Shown: positions 47,260 to 56,098 of the stretch, piece after piece | How positions within the stretch are numbered: position 1 is the first letter of the stretch | Layout: the number at the start of each line of letters is the position of its first letter | NCBI RefSeq assembly: GCF_001613385.1 | Contig: NZ_BDCG01000004.1 | Location: 372,001-436,000, forward strand | Reading direction: 5' to 3' | Source of the DNA: Nocardia flavorosea NBRC 108225 | GTDB lineage: Bacteria; Actinomycetota; Actinomycetes; Mycobacteriales; Mycobacteriaceae | DNA length: 64,000 bases | Notes under the pieces: generated by a model | Told to the model about the DNA's origin: nothing | What the model saw: the letters and a program-made list of their open reading frames with translations, nothing else | Database searches by the model: none | Made by a program: the position numbers and the translations under genes

Positions 47260-48249
47260 ATGGGTCGACGCATTGCGAGTAAAGACATGACGATGCCCTT
47301 GGACGCGACTGTCCAACGCACCGAAGCCGTGCTCCGGGAGGTCTCCCGGGTCGTGGTCGGTAAACGCGATGAGCTACAGCTCATCATGATCGCGATCCTG
47401 TCCGGCGGGCACGTGCTGATCGAGGACCTGCCCGGTCTGGGCAAAACATTGATCGCCCGCTCGTTCGCGGCGGCCCTCGGCCTGGATTTCACCCGGGTGC
47501 AGTTCACCCCCGACCTGTTGCCCGCCGATCTGCTCGGCTCCACCATCTACGACATGACCACCGGCCGCTTCACTTTCCGCCGGGGTCCGGTGTTCACCCA
47601 TATGCTGCTCGCCGACGAGGTGAACCGAACTCCGCCGAAAACCCAGGCGGCGCTGCTGGAGGCGATGGCCGAAGGACAGGTGAGTATCGACGGCGAAACC
47701 TTCCCGCTGCCACAGCCGTTCGTCGTTCTCGCCACCGACAACCCCATCGAATACGAGGGCACCTACCCGCTGCCGGAGGCGCAGCTGGACCGTTTCGCTA
47801 TTCAGCTGCGCATCGGTTATCTCTCCGAACTGGACGAAACCGAAATGATCCGGCGCCGGCTGGAACGCGGTGCGGTGCAACCGCGGGTGCATCAGGTGGT
47901 GGACGCGAAGGGGCTGCTGGAAATGCGGCATGCGGTCGAATTCGTTTCCGTGCACCCGGATGTGGTGGGTTATGTGGTGGCGCTGGCTTCGGCGACTCGC
48001 GCGCATGCGCAGGTGGAGGTCGGTGCCAGTCCGCGGTCGGAACTGGATCTGGTGCAGATGGCGCGTGCCCGTGCGCTGCTGAACGGCCGTGACTACGTCA
48101 TCCCGGAAGATGTGAAAGCCCTCGCCGTACCCGCCATGGCGCATCGCATCACCCTGCGACCGGAAATGTGGGTGCGCCGGATCCGTGGCGAGGATGTGAT
48201 CGGCGAACTCTTGCGCCGGCTTCCGGTTCCGCGCGCTGCCACGCAATGA
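47260..48249 (+). CDS. MoxR-family AAA+ ATPase
   Basis: This 329-residue AAA_3 ATPase has Walker A EDLPGLGKT (about residues 54-62), FTPDLLPADLLGS, Walker B LLADEVNRTPPKTQAALLEAM and the arginine-containing YPLPEAQLDRF. The C-terminal lid contains SPRSELDLVQMARARAL. MoxR proteins work with VWA or DUF58 partners as chaperones for complex assembly or metal insertion. The ATG at 47260 is the longest; ATG at 47287 (MTMPLDA) is a likely alternative. It overlaps the DUF58 gene by ATGA. Confidence 0.94.
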   Translation: MGRRIASKDMTMPLDATVQRTEAVLREVSRVVVGKRDELQLIMIAILSGGHVLIEDLPGLGKTLIARSFAAALGLDFTRVQFTPDLLPADLLGSTIYDMTTGRFTFRRGPVFTHMLLADEVNRTPPKTQAALLEAMAEGQVSIDGETFPLPQPFVVLATDNPIEYEGTYPLPEAQLDRFAIQLRIGYLSELDETEMIRRRLERGAVQPRVHQVVDAKGLLEMRHAVEFVSVHPDVVGYVVALASATRAHAQVEVGASPRSELDLVQMARARALLNGRDYVIPEDVKALAVPAMAHRITLRPEMWVRRIRGEDVIGELLRRLPVPRAATQ

Positions 48250-49520
48250 GACACCGTGACGCCACCGCCACCGTGGAGGCGAGGTTGCGCTGGCGCCCCG
48301 CGCCGCTGACCTATCTGCTCGCCATCGCCTCGGCCGTCGCGCTGTTCGGTGCGGTGGTCTCGGCCAGCTGGCAGCTCGTGGTCTTCGCCGCGCCCATGCT
48401 CGGAGTTCTGGCCGGCGCGCCGTGGCAGGTATCGCGCACCCGGATCCAGGTGGACGGCGGCGGCACTCAGCGGTGCTTCGAGGGGGAGCAGGTCACGGTC
48501 ACCATTGCCGCGTTCGTCGACCAGGGATATGCCCTGTTGCGCTGCACACCGGTGGTCACCGACGGTATGACGGTCACCGTCGACGAATCGTCGGATTCCG
48601 GGACGGCGCCTGCCGGGTTGCGGTTGACGGTTTCGGCGCAGCGGTGGGGTCGCTATCCGATCTCGGTGCGGGTGAAGGCTTTGAGCCCCGCCGGGATGGC
48701 GCTGGCCACCGTCACCCTGCCCGCCGGGGAGATCTTCGTCTACCCGGTCACCGACCCTCAACGAATGCCGTTGCCGCGTACCGAGCTTCCCGAGCGTCTC
48801 GGCGTGCACCTGACCCGCCGGCACGGCCCGGGCGTGGAGTACGCCGATATCCGCGCCTATGCCCCCGGCGACCAGCTCCGCATCGTGAACTGGCCGGTGA
48901 GCGCCCGCCGCGGCCGGTTGTATGTGACCGAACGGCTGACCAACCGCTCCGCCGATGTCGTCGTCCTGGTGGACACCTCCCAGCAGGCACCCGGGCCGGC
49001 CACCGACGCCCTCGAACTCTCGGTCCGCGGCGCCGCGCAGGTGGTGCAATCCACGTTGCAGGCCGGCGACCGCACCGCCGTGGTCTGCCTCGGCCGATCA
49101 CCCCGCTGGCTGCGTCCCGATATCGGGCGCCGCCAGTTCTACCGCATCGTGGACACCGTCCTCGATGTCGGCGACGAGCACATCCCCACCACCGGCACCC
49201 TTGCGCCGTGGGCCGCGGTTCCGCTCGGCGCGGTAGTCGTCGCGTTCTCCACACTGCTGGACACCCAGTTCGCGCTCGCTCTCATCGACCTGCGTAAACG
49301 AGGTCATGTGGTGGTGGCGGTGGATGTGCTGCGCGGTAGTCCGTTCGCCGGCGACCTCGATCCCACCATGGAAAAGATGTGGCAGCTCGAGCGGATGTCG
49401 ATGTACCGCGATATGAGCACGGTCGGTGTAGATATCGTCGGCTGGGCCGCCGATACCCGTCTCGATCAGACCATGCGTCTGCTACCCCGGCACCGCCGGA
49501 TGATGCGGGTACGCCGATGA
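48246..49520 (+). CDS. DUF58 domain protein
   Basis: This 424-residue protein has two transmembrane helices near the N-terminus (about 22-60), a beta-rich region, and the DUF58 signature region GPGVEYADIRAYAPGDQLRIVNWPVSARRG. A VWA-like fold follows with the metal-site-like VVLVDTSQQ. It is the standard partner of MoxR ATPases. It overlaps moxR and the next gene by ATGA at both ends. Confidence 0.9.
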   Translation: MRHRDATATVEARLRWRPAPLTYLLAIASAVALFGAVVSASWQLVVFAAPMLGVLAGAPWQVSRTRIQVDGGGTQRCFEGEQVTVTIAAFVDQGYALLRCTPVVTDGMTVTVDESSDSGTAPAGLRLTVSAQRWGRYPISVRVKALSPAGMALATVTLPAGEIFVYPVTDPQRMPLPRTELPERLGVHLTRRHGPGVEYADIRAYAPGDQLRIVNWPVSARRGRLYVTERLTNRSADVVVLVDTSQQAPGPATDALELSVRGAAQVVQSTLQAGDRTAVVCLGRSPRWLRPDIGRRQFYRIVDTVLDVGDEHIPTTGTLAPWAAVPLGAVVVAFSTLLDTQFALALIDLRKRGHVVVAVDVLRGSPFAGDLDPTMEKMWQLERMSMYRDMSTVGVDIVGWAADTRLDQTMRLLPRHRRMMRVRR

Positions 49521-49999
49521 CCAAATTCCTTGCCCATCTCTCCGGAATCCTGCTGGTGCTCCTGGTCGCGTTGATCCAGCCGTGGGCGGCCCCCGCTGCG
49601 ATCATCCTGGTGATCATCGGCTGGTGGTGGCGCCTCGCCGCTGTCGGCGCCGTTTTGCTGGTGATCGGGGTCCTGGGCCTGTCCGATGCCGGGCTGATCG
49701 CGGCGGCCGTCGCGGGCCTGGTCGCCACCACCTACCTGCTGAACATCGCGACCGTTACGGCCCCGCGCGGGGTGGTCCCGACAACACTGCCATCGGTGAT
49801 CGGCGCCGTCGTATGGACCGCCGCCGCGGCCGCCGCGGCCGCGCTACCCGTCGATCTGGCCTGGTCGCCTGTGGTGGCGCCGGTCCTGGTGATCTTGTTG
49901 TCTTCGATCCTCACCTACAGCATCACCGCCACCCGCCGCCGTCCGGCAAAACCGGTTACCGGGACCGGCGCAGGCGAAGACGCGCCGCCACCCGGCTGA
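49517..49999 (+). CDS. Hypothetical membrane protein, last gene of the moxR operon
   Basis: This 160-residue, very hydrophobic protein has about five to six membrane segments and a short charged C-terminus. It starts ATGA-overlapped with the DUF58 gene. Its 3' end overlaps the convergent alkB gene by 44 bp, so the two transcripts would be complementary at their ends. No family is recognised. Confidence 0.75.
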   Translation: MTKFLAHLSGILLVLLVALIQPWAAPAAIILVIIGWWWRLAAVGAVLLVIGVLGLSDAGLIAAAVAGLVATTYLLNIATVTAPRGVVPTTLPSVIGAVVWTAAAAAAAALPVDLAWSPVVAPVLVILLSSILTYSITATRRRPAKPVTGTGAGEDAPPPG

Positions 50000-51269
50000 G
50001 TCCGGCCACCGGCGGCGTGATCCGATCATCTGCGAGGTTTCGGTTGACGAGCGAGATGTCGCCGCCGTAGTGGTCGAGGACCCGGGGATCCATGACCGCT
50101 CGCCACAGCGGGGGCACTGCGGCGAGCAGGACCATGGTGGCGTAACCGAACGGCAGCTGTGGTGCTTCCTGTGAGCTGCGTAGTGTCTGGTAGCGACGGC
50201 CGGGGTTGGCGTGGTGGTCGCTGTGGCGTTGCAGGTGCAGCAGGAAGATGTTGGTGACCAGGCGGTCGCTGTTCCAGCTGTGCCGCGGTGAGCATCGTTC
50301 GTACCGGCCGTCGGGCCGGCGGGCTCGCAGCAATCCGTAGTGCTCGAGATAATTCACGGTTTCGAGCAATCCGATGCCGATCACGGCTTGCATCACCAGA
50401 AACGGAATGATGCCGGTCCCGAAAACGAGTGTCATCGCCCCGAACAACACGGCGCTCATCGACCACGCCTGAAGTAGCTGATTATCGCGGCACCACCACC
50501 CTTTTCCCTTACGGGACAGACGTTCCCGCTCCAGCTTCAGCGCCGAACGGAAACCGCCACCGGCGCTACGCGGGATGAAAGACCACAACGATTCGCCGAA
50601 GCGGGCGCTGGCCGGGTCGCCGGGGGTGGCAACACGGACATGGTGGCCGCGATTGTGCTCCACGAAGAAATGGCCGTACCCGGACTGCGCCAGCGCGATC
50701 TGCGCCAGCCGGCGTTCGAGGTGTTCGGCCCGGTGGCCGAGTTCGTGGGCGGCATTGATGCCGATACCGGAAACCAGTCCCATCGTGACGGTAAGCCCCA
50801 GTTTGTCGGCGAGTTGTAGCTCGGGACTCGACCACATATATCCCGCGATGGCCAGGCCGGTGAACTGGATCGGCAGGAAGAGAAATGTGCACCAGCGGTA
50901 ATAGCGATCGTTGGACAGGGCTTCGTAGTCCTCGTCGCGCGGGCTGCTGCCATCGCAGCCCACCGCGACATCCAGGATCGGAATCACCCCGAACACCACG
51001 ATGGGGCCGATCCACCAGAACAGCGACAGGCCGGTGAGCTCGACCAGTTGCGCCGGCAAAAGTGCGCAACCAGGCGCTACGGTACTCAGAATCCACAGGC
51101 GACGTTTGGGATCACGAGCCTCCGGCCGTCCGGGTCTCTCCGGATCACGAGCCTCCGGCCGTCCGGGTCTCTCCGGATCGCGATCCCGCGGCCGGCCGGT
51201 TCCGCAGGATCGCGACAGTCTCGCCGCCTGACCGGGACGACGGAGCACCGGAACAGGTCTGGTCTTCAC
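49956..51269 (-). CDS. alkB: Alkane 1-monooxygenase AlkB
   Basis: This 437-residue integral-membrane di-iron hydroxylase oxidises terminal methyl groups of alkanes. The histidine boxes are intact: HELGHR, EHNRGHH and LQRHSDHH, with the AlkB-specific NYLEHYGLLR. Six membrane helices are spread between residues 60 and 345. The first 50 or so residues are an Arg/Pro-rich tail built on an 11-residue tandem repeat. It starts at GTG only 4 bp after the lipase stop, forming a lipase-alkB operon. No rubredoxin gene follows, so an electron donor must be encoded elsewhere. Confidence 0.94.
   Translation of the reverse strand: MKTRPVPVLRRPGQAARLSRSCGTGRPRDRDPERPGRPEARDPERPGRPEARDPKRRLWILSTVAPGCALLPAQLVELTGLSLFWWIGPIVVFGVIPILDVAVGCDGSSPRDEDYEALSNDRYYRWCTFLFLPIQFTGLAIAGYMWSSPELQLADKLGLTVTMGLVSGIGINAAHELGHRAEHLERRLAQIALAQSGYGHFFVEHNRGHHVRVATPGDPASARFGESLWSFIPRSAGGGFRSALKLERERLSRKGKGWWCRDNQLLQAWSMSAVLFGAMTLVFGTGIIPFLVMQAVIGIGLLETVNYLEHYGLLRARRPDGRYERCSPRHSWNSDRLVTNIFLLHLQRHSDHHANPGRRYQTLRSSQEAPQLPFGYATMVLLAAVPPLWRAVMDPRVLDHYGGDISLVNRNLADDRITPPVAGLSRVAARLRLRRSR
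51110..51175. repeat. 33-bp tandem repeat, two exact copies, in the alkB 5' end
   Basis: The 33-bp unit starting GATCACGAGCCTCCGGCC at 51110 repeats exactly at 51143, with a partial third copy (GATCGCGATCC) from 51176. Each unit encodes 11 residues of the AlkB N-terminal tail, so copy-number change would keep the frame. Confidence 0.9.
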
Positions 51270-51273
51270 CGGA

Positions 51274-52545
51274 TCACGGCAGTGCCGCGCAGTTCACCGG
51301 GGCGGGCACCCCTGCGAGTCGATCGGTCACCCACGGCACCGAAGTGGTCACCGACGGGAAGAACGCCATATCGTGTGTGCTCAGGAACCCGGATATCGGC
51401 GGTAGGCCGGCATCCGCTTCCAGCTGAACCGGTGTACCGCCACCGCACCAACTTGCGGCGATACCACGAGAGGCCGGGAACATGTCATCGTTGCGCGCCG
51501 AGTAGATACGCACCGGCACCTGCGGAGCCGTCCCGCCGAGCCGCTGCTCGTCGAATGCCTTCTTCAATTCCGGCGAGCCATCGATCACCGCATTGATCGG
51601 CTGTCCACTGGTGGTCCAGCGGGACGTGTGCTGCGGTTGCGTGAGGGCGTTCGAGAGGCCACCGCCGCATTTGCCGATCGAATTGTTCAGGATCGCCTTA
51701 CCGGTGTCGTTCAGGGCGGCGTCGAGTACGGGCCGGGTTTCGGGGTAGTCGGCGGCGATCCCGTTGAGGATCCACGCGATGGCCGGCGCGACGCCGGGCA
51801 TGCCGTCGCTGCGCGCGATATATTCCGCGGGACCGACCGGGGGGCCACCCACATAGGCGCCACGGATGTTCAACTCGGGGGCATAGGCCGGTTGCAGTTC
51901 CGCCGCGGCCGCCGCGGCCATCCCGCCCTGCGAGTAGCCGTAGAGTACGACCGGCGAGCCGGGATGGAAGCCGCTGCCGGGTAGGTGCAACGCGGCGCGG
52001 GCGGCATCCAGGACCGCGTAACCCTGGGTCTTGCGATTGAGGAAGTTGTGGATGCCGGGGGCGGCGAGATCGTGGTAGTCGGTCATCATCACCGCCATGC
52101 CCTGGGCGAGCAGGTATTGAATCGCCATGACGTCGTATTCGAATACGACATCGGCCGGCGGCTGGAACCGGACCACCTGCGACACCATCGCCGACGGCGC
52201 GCATTCGGGGCTCTGCCCCTGAGTACCGCCCGCATATGCCACCAACGGGCGCTCGCCCGGGCCTCGCCACGGCGCGGTCGGCTCCAGATACGTCCCCACC
52301 ACCGTGGTCGGCGCATCATGGGTATCGCTGCTGGCGTAGGTGAGGCGTGTCGACCTCACGGGTGTCGTGCCCGGTAGTCCAGGGATCGAAAGGGCCACTT
52401 GCGATACTTCGCGACGCAGAATCTCGCCCCCGGCTCCTTGCGATAGCGCCGGCTGTGTCCAGGCGGATGGTGCGCCCGCCGCGGCGCCGGCAACCATCAG
52501 GGTTCCCGACAGGACTGCGATCCATGCGCGCTTCCCGCTCTTCAT
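51274..52545 (-). CDS. Secreted lipase (LIP family, PF03583 type)
   Basis: This 423-residue exported alpha/beta hydrolase has a signal peptide at residues 1-30 (KSGKRAWIAVLSGTLMVAGAAAG then Ala/Pro), the nucleophile GYSQGG, an Asp in SARNDDMFPA and a His in STHDMAFFP. Cysteine pairs fit disulfides. Mycobacterial and Nocardia relatives hydrolyse triacylglycerols or other long-chain esters. The ATG at 52545 has GGAGGA at ideal distance. It leads an operon with alkB, suggesting hydrolysis of lipids or wax esters followed by alkyl-chain oxidation. Confidence 0.9.
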   Translation of the reverse strand: MKSGKRAWIAVLSGTLMVAGAAAGAPSAWTQPALSQGAGGEILRREVSQVALSIPGLPGTTPVRSTRLTYASSDTHDAPTTVVGTYLEPTAPWRGPGERPLVAYAGGTQGQSPECAPSAMVSQVVRFQPPADVVFEYDVMAIQYLLAQGMAVMMTDYHDLAAPGIHNFLNRKTQGYAVLDAARAALHLPGSGFHPGSPVVLYGYSQGGMAAAAAAELQPAYAPELNIRGAYVGGPPVGPAEYIARSDGMPGVAPAIAWILNGIAADYPETRPVLDAALNDTGKAILNNSIGKCGGGLSNALTQPQHTSRWTTSGQPINAVIDGSPELKKAFDEQRLGGTAPQVPVRIYSARNDDMFPASRGIAASWCGGGTPVQLEADAGLPPISGFLSTHDMAFFPSVTTSVPWVTDRLAGVPAPVNCAALP

Positions 52546-52909
52546 AGCGATTCCTCCTGCGTACGGCTCTTCCCGGCAGCTATCGAACCGAAAGGCGCCG
52601 TGGACGCGAGCGCAACACCAAGGGCTCCGAGCAGAAAACGCGGCGCTTCGACTCAATAGATATAGATCGACTTGCGAGTATCGCCGTTCGAGCGCCGAAC
52701 CGGGCATATATGCACGTCGTGTCGCCGAAGAATCCGAGACCGGGCTCCGGCCCGATAACTATTCGGAAACGGTTGGGTCGGCGGCCGTGCCGCCGGTTCG
52801 TGATCTGCCGCCGCGCCTCCCACGACTTCCGGGGCGTCGCGTTAGCATCCTTGATCGTCAGCGTCGCAGTTGCGGTTCCGGTAGTTCGTGGGCTCACGGA
52901 AGCAGGTCG
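52546..52909. other. Divergent promoter region between two secreted lipase genes
   Basis: About 360 bp. It holds the GGAGGA site of the minus-strand lipase (52552-52557) and an AT-rich patch ATAGATATAGATCGAC near 52657-52672 that could provide -10 boxes. The GGAAGCAGG site of the plus-strand lipase is at 52898-52906. No gene is supported. Confidence 0.45.
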
Positions 52910-53656
52910 ATGAAAGCCGTTGTTGCACTTATTGTTCGGATTTGCCTGGTGGTCGTATGCCTCGGCCTCGGTGCGAACGCAACCCCGGCCGCATTCGCCC
53001 AACCCGGCCCCGCTGCACCGAATCCCGTGCTGGTGATCGGCGGATTCGATGCTGACCGAGGCATCCTGGAGAAGCTGCGCGAAGCGCTGGACGAATGGGG
53101 ATATCCGGCGTATTCCATGGTTCTTCCCGACGTGCCGTCCCTCTCGGGTGCACCGACAGGTTCGGCGCCCATCGCCGAATCGGCGGCCGCGGTCGCGCGG
53201 GCCGTGGACGAGATCCGGCGGGAGACCGGTGCGGCGCGGGTCGACCTCGCCGGGCATTCGATGGGTGGGCTCGCCGCCCGGCACTACGTCAAGTTCCTGC
53301 GCGGTGGCGAATCGGTCGGTACCTATGTCGATTTCGGTACGCCGAATTCGGGCCAGTCGCTCGGTTTGCTCTGTTCGCTCTTCTGGCCCGGATGCCTGGA
53401 TATCGCGCCCGGCTCGCCGTTTCTGCGGGCACTCAACGAACCACCCGCGGTTCCGCCCGGACTCAGCGCCTACCACCTGTTCTCGGAGAACGAAGGCCCG
53501 GAACGCGAGCCGCTGCCGGGCGCGATCAACGCGAGTGTTCAGGATTTCTGCCCGGGCCGGCACGTGATTCACCGCAACGAACCACGCGACGGTGCGTTCC
53601 AGGAGTTGATCGTCTCGGCACTGCGCGGAGGCCCGCTCGCCACCGGCTGCCCGTAG
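52910..53656 (+). CDS. Secreted triacylglycerol lipase/esterase (class 2 type)
   Basis: This 248-residue exported hydrolase has a signal peptide with cleavage after AFA (about residues 1-30), the strand PVLVIGGFDADRG, the nucleophile elbow GHSMGGLAARHY and a later His in GRHVIHRNE. Four cysteines in the C-terminal half (LLCSLFWPGC, DFCPG, TGCP) fit two disulfides. It resembles EstA/PGAP1-like lipases of Streptomyces and Nocardia. It is divergent from the lipase-alkB operon. Confidence 0.87.
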   Translation: MKAVVALIVRICLVVVCLGLGANATPAAFAQPGPAAPNPVLVIGGFDADRGILEKLREALDEWGYPAYSMVLPDVPSLSGAPTGSAPIAESAAAVARAVDEIRRETGAARVDLAGHSMGGLAARHYVKFLRGGESVGTYVDFGTPNSGQSLGLLCSLFWPGCLDIAPGSPFLRALNEPPAVPPGLSAYHLFSENEGPEREPLPGAINASVQDFCPGRHVIHRNEPRDGAFQELIVSALRGGPLATGCP

Positions 53657-53831
53657 CAATACCGAGAGGGGAGAAGTCGATTCGGCCATGCCTGCCGGTG
53701 TGAAGGGGGCCACCACTCGCCGAGGCGGACGGGGTGCTGTCCGGATTCGGGCCCACTATCGCTGAAGCACAACACATACAGCGTGGCACCGCGTTCGGTG
53801 ACGGCCGCGGCTTCGTATGTAGACGACCCGA

Positions 53832-54410
53832 TCAGGCCATACGCGAGGCGATCCCGGGGTAGTCCAGTACGAGGCCCGACGCGTCGTAGACGAGGCGACA
53901 CGAGAAACCGAAGGCAGGCGCCGCGTAGTCGAAGCATCGGCCGGTCCCTCGGTCGGGTGCGCGGAGGTACTCCTGCTCCAGCCGTTCGACTGACAGATCG
54001 GTGGCACGTACATAGGCCGCCGGCGCCGCGGCCCGTGCCCCGATCGGCAACAACATCCGGTGGACGGGAAATGCGTTGGTCATCGCGGAGGACTCCAGAT
54101 CCACGTCGAGGCAGCCATCCAGGTGGGATGCCGGTTCACCGTCGACCTGCCAGTGTCCGGCGCCGTCGGCCTCGAGCAGTACGGTGCGCCTGCCGGCTGC
54201 GGACCGGCCGGTCACCCGCGCTTTGCGGGTCCGCCAGGCCGAATCCACCGCGATATCGTAGGCGACGAACCATGTGCGGCCATCCTCGACCGCTGTGGAT
54301 GCTCCCTCGATCCGGTGACTGCCCTCGACCGGTTCGAAATAGGAGACCTCGAAGCCCGCCCTCGCATGGCGGTGCGACCACGCGGCGGTTGCGGGTAGTG
54401 CGGTGAACAT
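53832..54410 (-). CDS. Putative glycolipid-binding domain protein (PF06475 type)
   Basis: This 192-residue protein matches the PA1994-like family in AAWSHRHARAGFEVSYFE, GSHRIEGASTAVEDG, the DSAWRTRKARV strand and CLDVDLESSAMTNAFPVHRM. The fold is a curved beta-sheet proposed to bind glycolipids. I chose the ATG at 54410; a TTG 11 codons upstream at 54443 is possible but would run toward the vapBC operator. It is divergent from vapBC. Function is unproven. Confidence 0.82.
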   Translation of the reverse strand: MFTALPATAAWSHRHARAGFEVSYFEPVEGSHRIEGASTAVEDGRTWFVAYDIAVDSAWRTRKARVTGRSAAGRRTVLLEADGAGHWQVDGEPASHLDGCLDVDLESSAMTNAFPVHRMLLPIGARAAAPAAYVRATDLSVERLEQEYLRAPDRGTGRCFDYAAPAFGFSCRLVYDASGLVLDYPGIASRMA

Positions 54411-54458
54411 TGCGCCATGGTATGGCTTGGTCTGCCGCAGCAATACGGGGGATCTATT

Positions 54459-54483
54459 GGGTATATTGGAGTTGAATATCCCC
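54459..54483. promoter_or_regulatory. Inverted-repeat operator of vapBC
   Basis: GGGTATATT pairs imperfectly with AATATCCCC around GGAGTTG; the inner ATATT/AATAT arms are perfect. It lies 17 bp before the vapB ATG, which is typical for VapBC autoregulation. Confidence 0.6.
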
Positions 54484-54499
54484 GATATATGGAGTGTGG

Positions 54500-54709
54500 A
54501 TGTCCAAGCTACTGATCGATGTCGATGACGAAGCGCTTGCCGAAGCCCAGCGGCTTCTGGGTACCGGAACCAAGAAAGATACGGTCAACGCCGCACTGAT
54601 CGAGGTCGCGAAGCGGATCAAGCGAGTCAAGGCGCTGAACGAACTCGGCGAGATGGCCGAGCGGGGTGACTTCGACATCCTGCTGGACAAGACCGAGTAC
54701 CGCCGGTGA
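54500..54709 (+). CDS. vapB: Type II antitoxin VapB
   Basis: This 69-residue antitoxin has an N-terminal ribbon-helix-helix-like part ([20 protein letters not shown] then [16 protein letters not shown]) and a C-terminal toxin-wrapping tail with [16 protein letters not shown] 54500 follows GGAGTG; a GTG two codons upstream is possible. It overlaps vapC by GTGA and would neutralise VapC and repress the operon at the upstream inverted repeat. Confidence 0.93.
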   Translation: MSKLLIDVDDEALAEAQRLLGTGTKKDTVNAALIEVAKRIKRVKALNELGEMAERGDFDILLDKTEYRR

Positions 54710-55125
54710 TCAGCTACCTGATCGACACTTCTGCTGCGGTCCGAGTCCTGCGGGACCCGGCACTGCGTAAGACCTGGCACGAATCGCTGACTGCGGGGGT
54801 GATCGCATTCTGTGATGTGGTGGAGCTGGAGTTGCTCTACGGGGCGCAGTCGCTCGGCGATCGGTTGCGTAAGAAGGAACTCATCGGTGAACTGTTCGGT
54901 TGGGTGATTACGCCGGACAACCTCTGGGTTCGCGCGCACCAGGTACAGCAACTGCTGACCGAGCGCGGTGGGCACCGCAGCGCGGGCGTCGCAGACCTGG
55001 CGATCGCGGCGACTGCAGAATCGAACAATTTGGCACTCCTGCATTACGACCGTGACTTCGAAACCGTGGCAGAAGTGACCGGCCAACCGACGCAATGGAT
55101 AGCGCCGCCCGGGACGATCAGCTGA
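54706..55125 (+). CDS. vapC: Type II toxin VapC (PIN-domain ribonuclease)
   Basis: This 139-residue PIN-domain RNase has the acidic catalytic set in [10 protein letters not shown] (Asp), [11 protein letters not shown] (Glu), [12 protein letters not shown] (Asp) and HYDRDFE (Asp). All four positions are intact, so the toxin is probably active. It starts at GTG overlapping the vapB stop. A decayed homologous fragment lies near 61.0-61.1 kb in this window. Confidence 0.95.
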   Translation: MISYLIDTSAAVRVLRDPALRKTWHESLTAGVIAFCDVVELELLYGAQSLGDRLRKKELIGELFGWVITPDNLWVRAHQVQQLLTERGGHRSAGVADLAIAATAESNNLALLHYDRDFETVAEVTGQPTQWIAPPGTIS

Positions 55126-55220
55126 TATCCGGTGCTCGGAAACATCCGAACGGTCGAGCGGGAAGACATGTGGCCGGCGATCTTCGGTGATTTCGCCGGC
55201 CACACGAGTGGAGAGAGGGC

Positions 55221-56084
55221 CTACTGAGCGTAGGTGAGGACCACGTCTCCCAGCACCGGTGCGTCTTCGCGGTCGATGGCGGTGGCGCTGATGGTCAACT
55301 TGCCCGGCTCCTGCCAGATGCGTGACCGCAGCGTCTCACCGGGGAACAGGACCCCGGCGAACCGCGCCTTGAATCCGGTGACCCGTGTCGCCGCGGATTC
55401 CAGCACCGTATCGGTGGCGGTTTTGCAGATGATCCCGTACGTGCAGAGACCGTGCAGAATCGGTGCCGGGAAGCCGGCGCCTTTGGCGAATTCGGGGTCG
55501 GAGTGCAGCGGGTTGCGGTCGCCGCAGAGGCGGTAGAGCAGGGCCTGCTGCGGCAGGGTCGCGGTGGTGACGTCGAAATCCGGGGCCCGGTCGGGGAGTT
55601 CGGCCTTGTTGCTGGGGCCGCGCTCGCCGCCGAAACCGCCTTCGCCGCGGGCGAAGATGGAGGACCGTTCGGTCCACAGGGCTTCGCCGTCGGAGCCGGT
55701 GACGGTGAATTCCTGCACGATCACCGCGTTGGATCCTTTATCCCAGATCTCGCTGATCCGGCCGGTGCGGGTCGCTTTACCCGAGGCGGGCAACGGCCGG
55801 TGCACCTGGATTTCCTGCGCGCCGTGCACCACCTTGGCGAGGTCGATATCGACGCCCGGGAATTTCACCTTCGGTGGGTCGGTATCGCGCAGGGTGTGCG
55901 CGACGGTGGCGAAGGTGGGCAGGACCTGCGGCTCCCGATCGTCGAGGTAGCGCAGTTCGGCGGGATCGGTCCAGCGGTGACCGGCGCCGATACCCAGGTG
56001 GTAGAGGGCGATATCGGAGGCGGTCCAGGAGAATTCCTTGCTCGGCAGTTCCGCGCCGAGCGCTACCTGTGGATCGATGGGCAT
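55221..56084 (-). CDS. hsd4B: Steroid enoyl-CoA hydratase, MaoC double hot-dog (Hsd4B/ChsH3-like)
   Basis: This 287-residue double hot-dog hydratase has the R-hydratase motif in the C-terminal half, GDRNPLHSDPEFAKGAGFPAPILHGLC, with the catalytic Asp and His. The N-terminal half is a degenerate hot-dog beginning SWTASDIALYHLGIGAGHR. It lies 14 bp downstream of kstD; in M. tuberculosis kstD (Rv3537) and hsd4B (Rv3538) are also neighbours. It probably hydrates a cholesterol side-chain enoyl-CoA in the earlier beta-oxidation cycle. Confidence 0.88.
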   Translation of the reverse strand: MPIDPQVALGAELPSKEFSWTASDIALYHLGIGAGHRWTDPAELRYLDDREPQVLPTFATVAHTLRDTDPPKVKFPGVDIDLAKVVHGAQEIQVHRPLPASGKATRTGRISEIWDKGSNAVIVQEFTVTGSDGEALWTERSSIFARGEGGFGGERGPSNKAELPDRAPDFDVTTATLPQQALLYRLCGDRNPLHSDPEFAKGAGFPAPILHGLCTYGIICKTATDTVLESAATRVTGFKARFAGVLFPGETLRSRIWQEPGKLTISATAIDREDAPVLGDVVLTYAQ

Positions 56085-56098
56085 AACTTCTCCTCGGC

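Noticed and set aside
54416-54443. Upstream TTG start for the glycolipid-binding-domain gene
   Set aside because: It adds 11 residues not typical of the family and pushes the coding region toward the vapBC operator; the ATG at 54410 is simpler.
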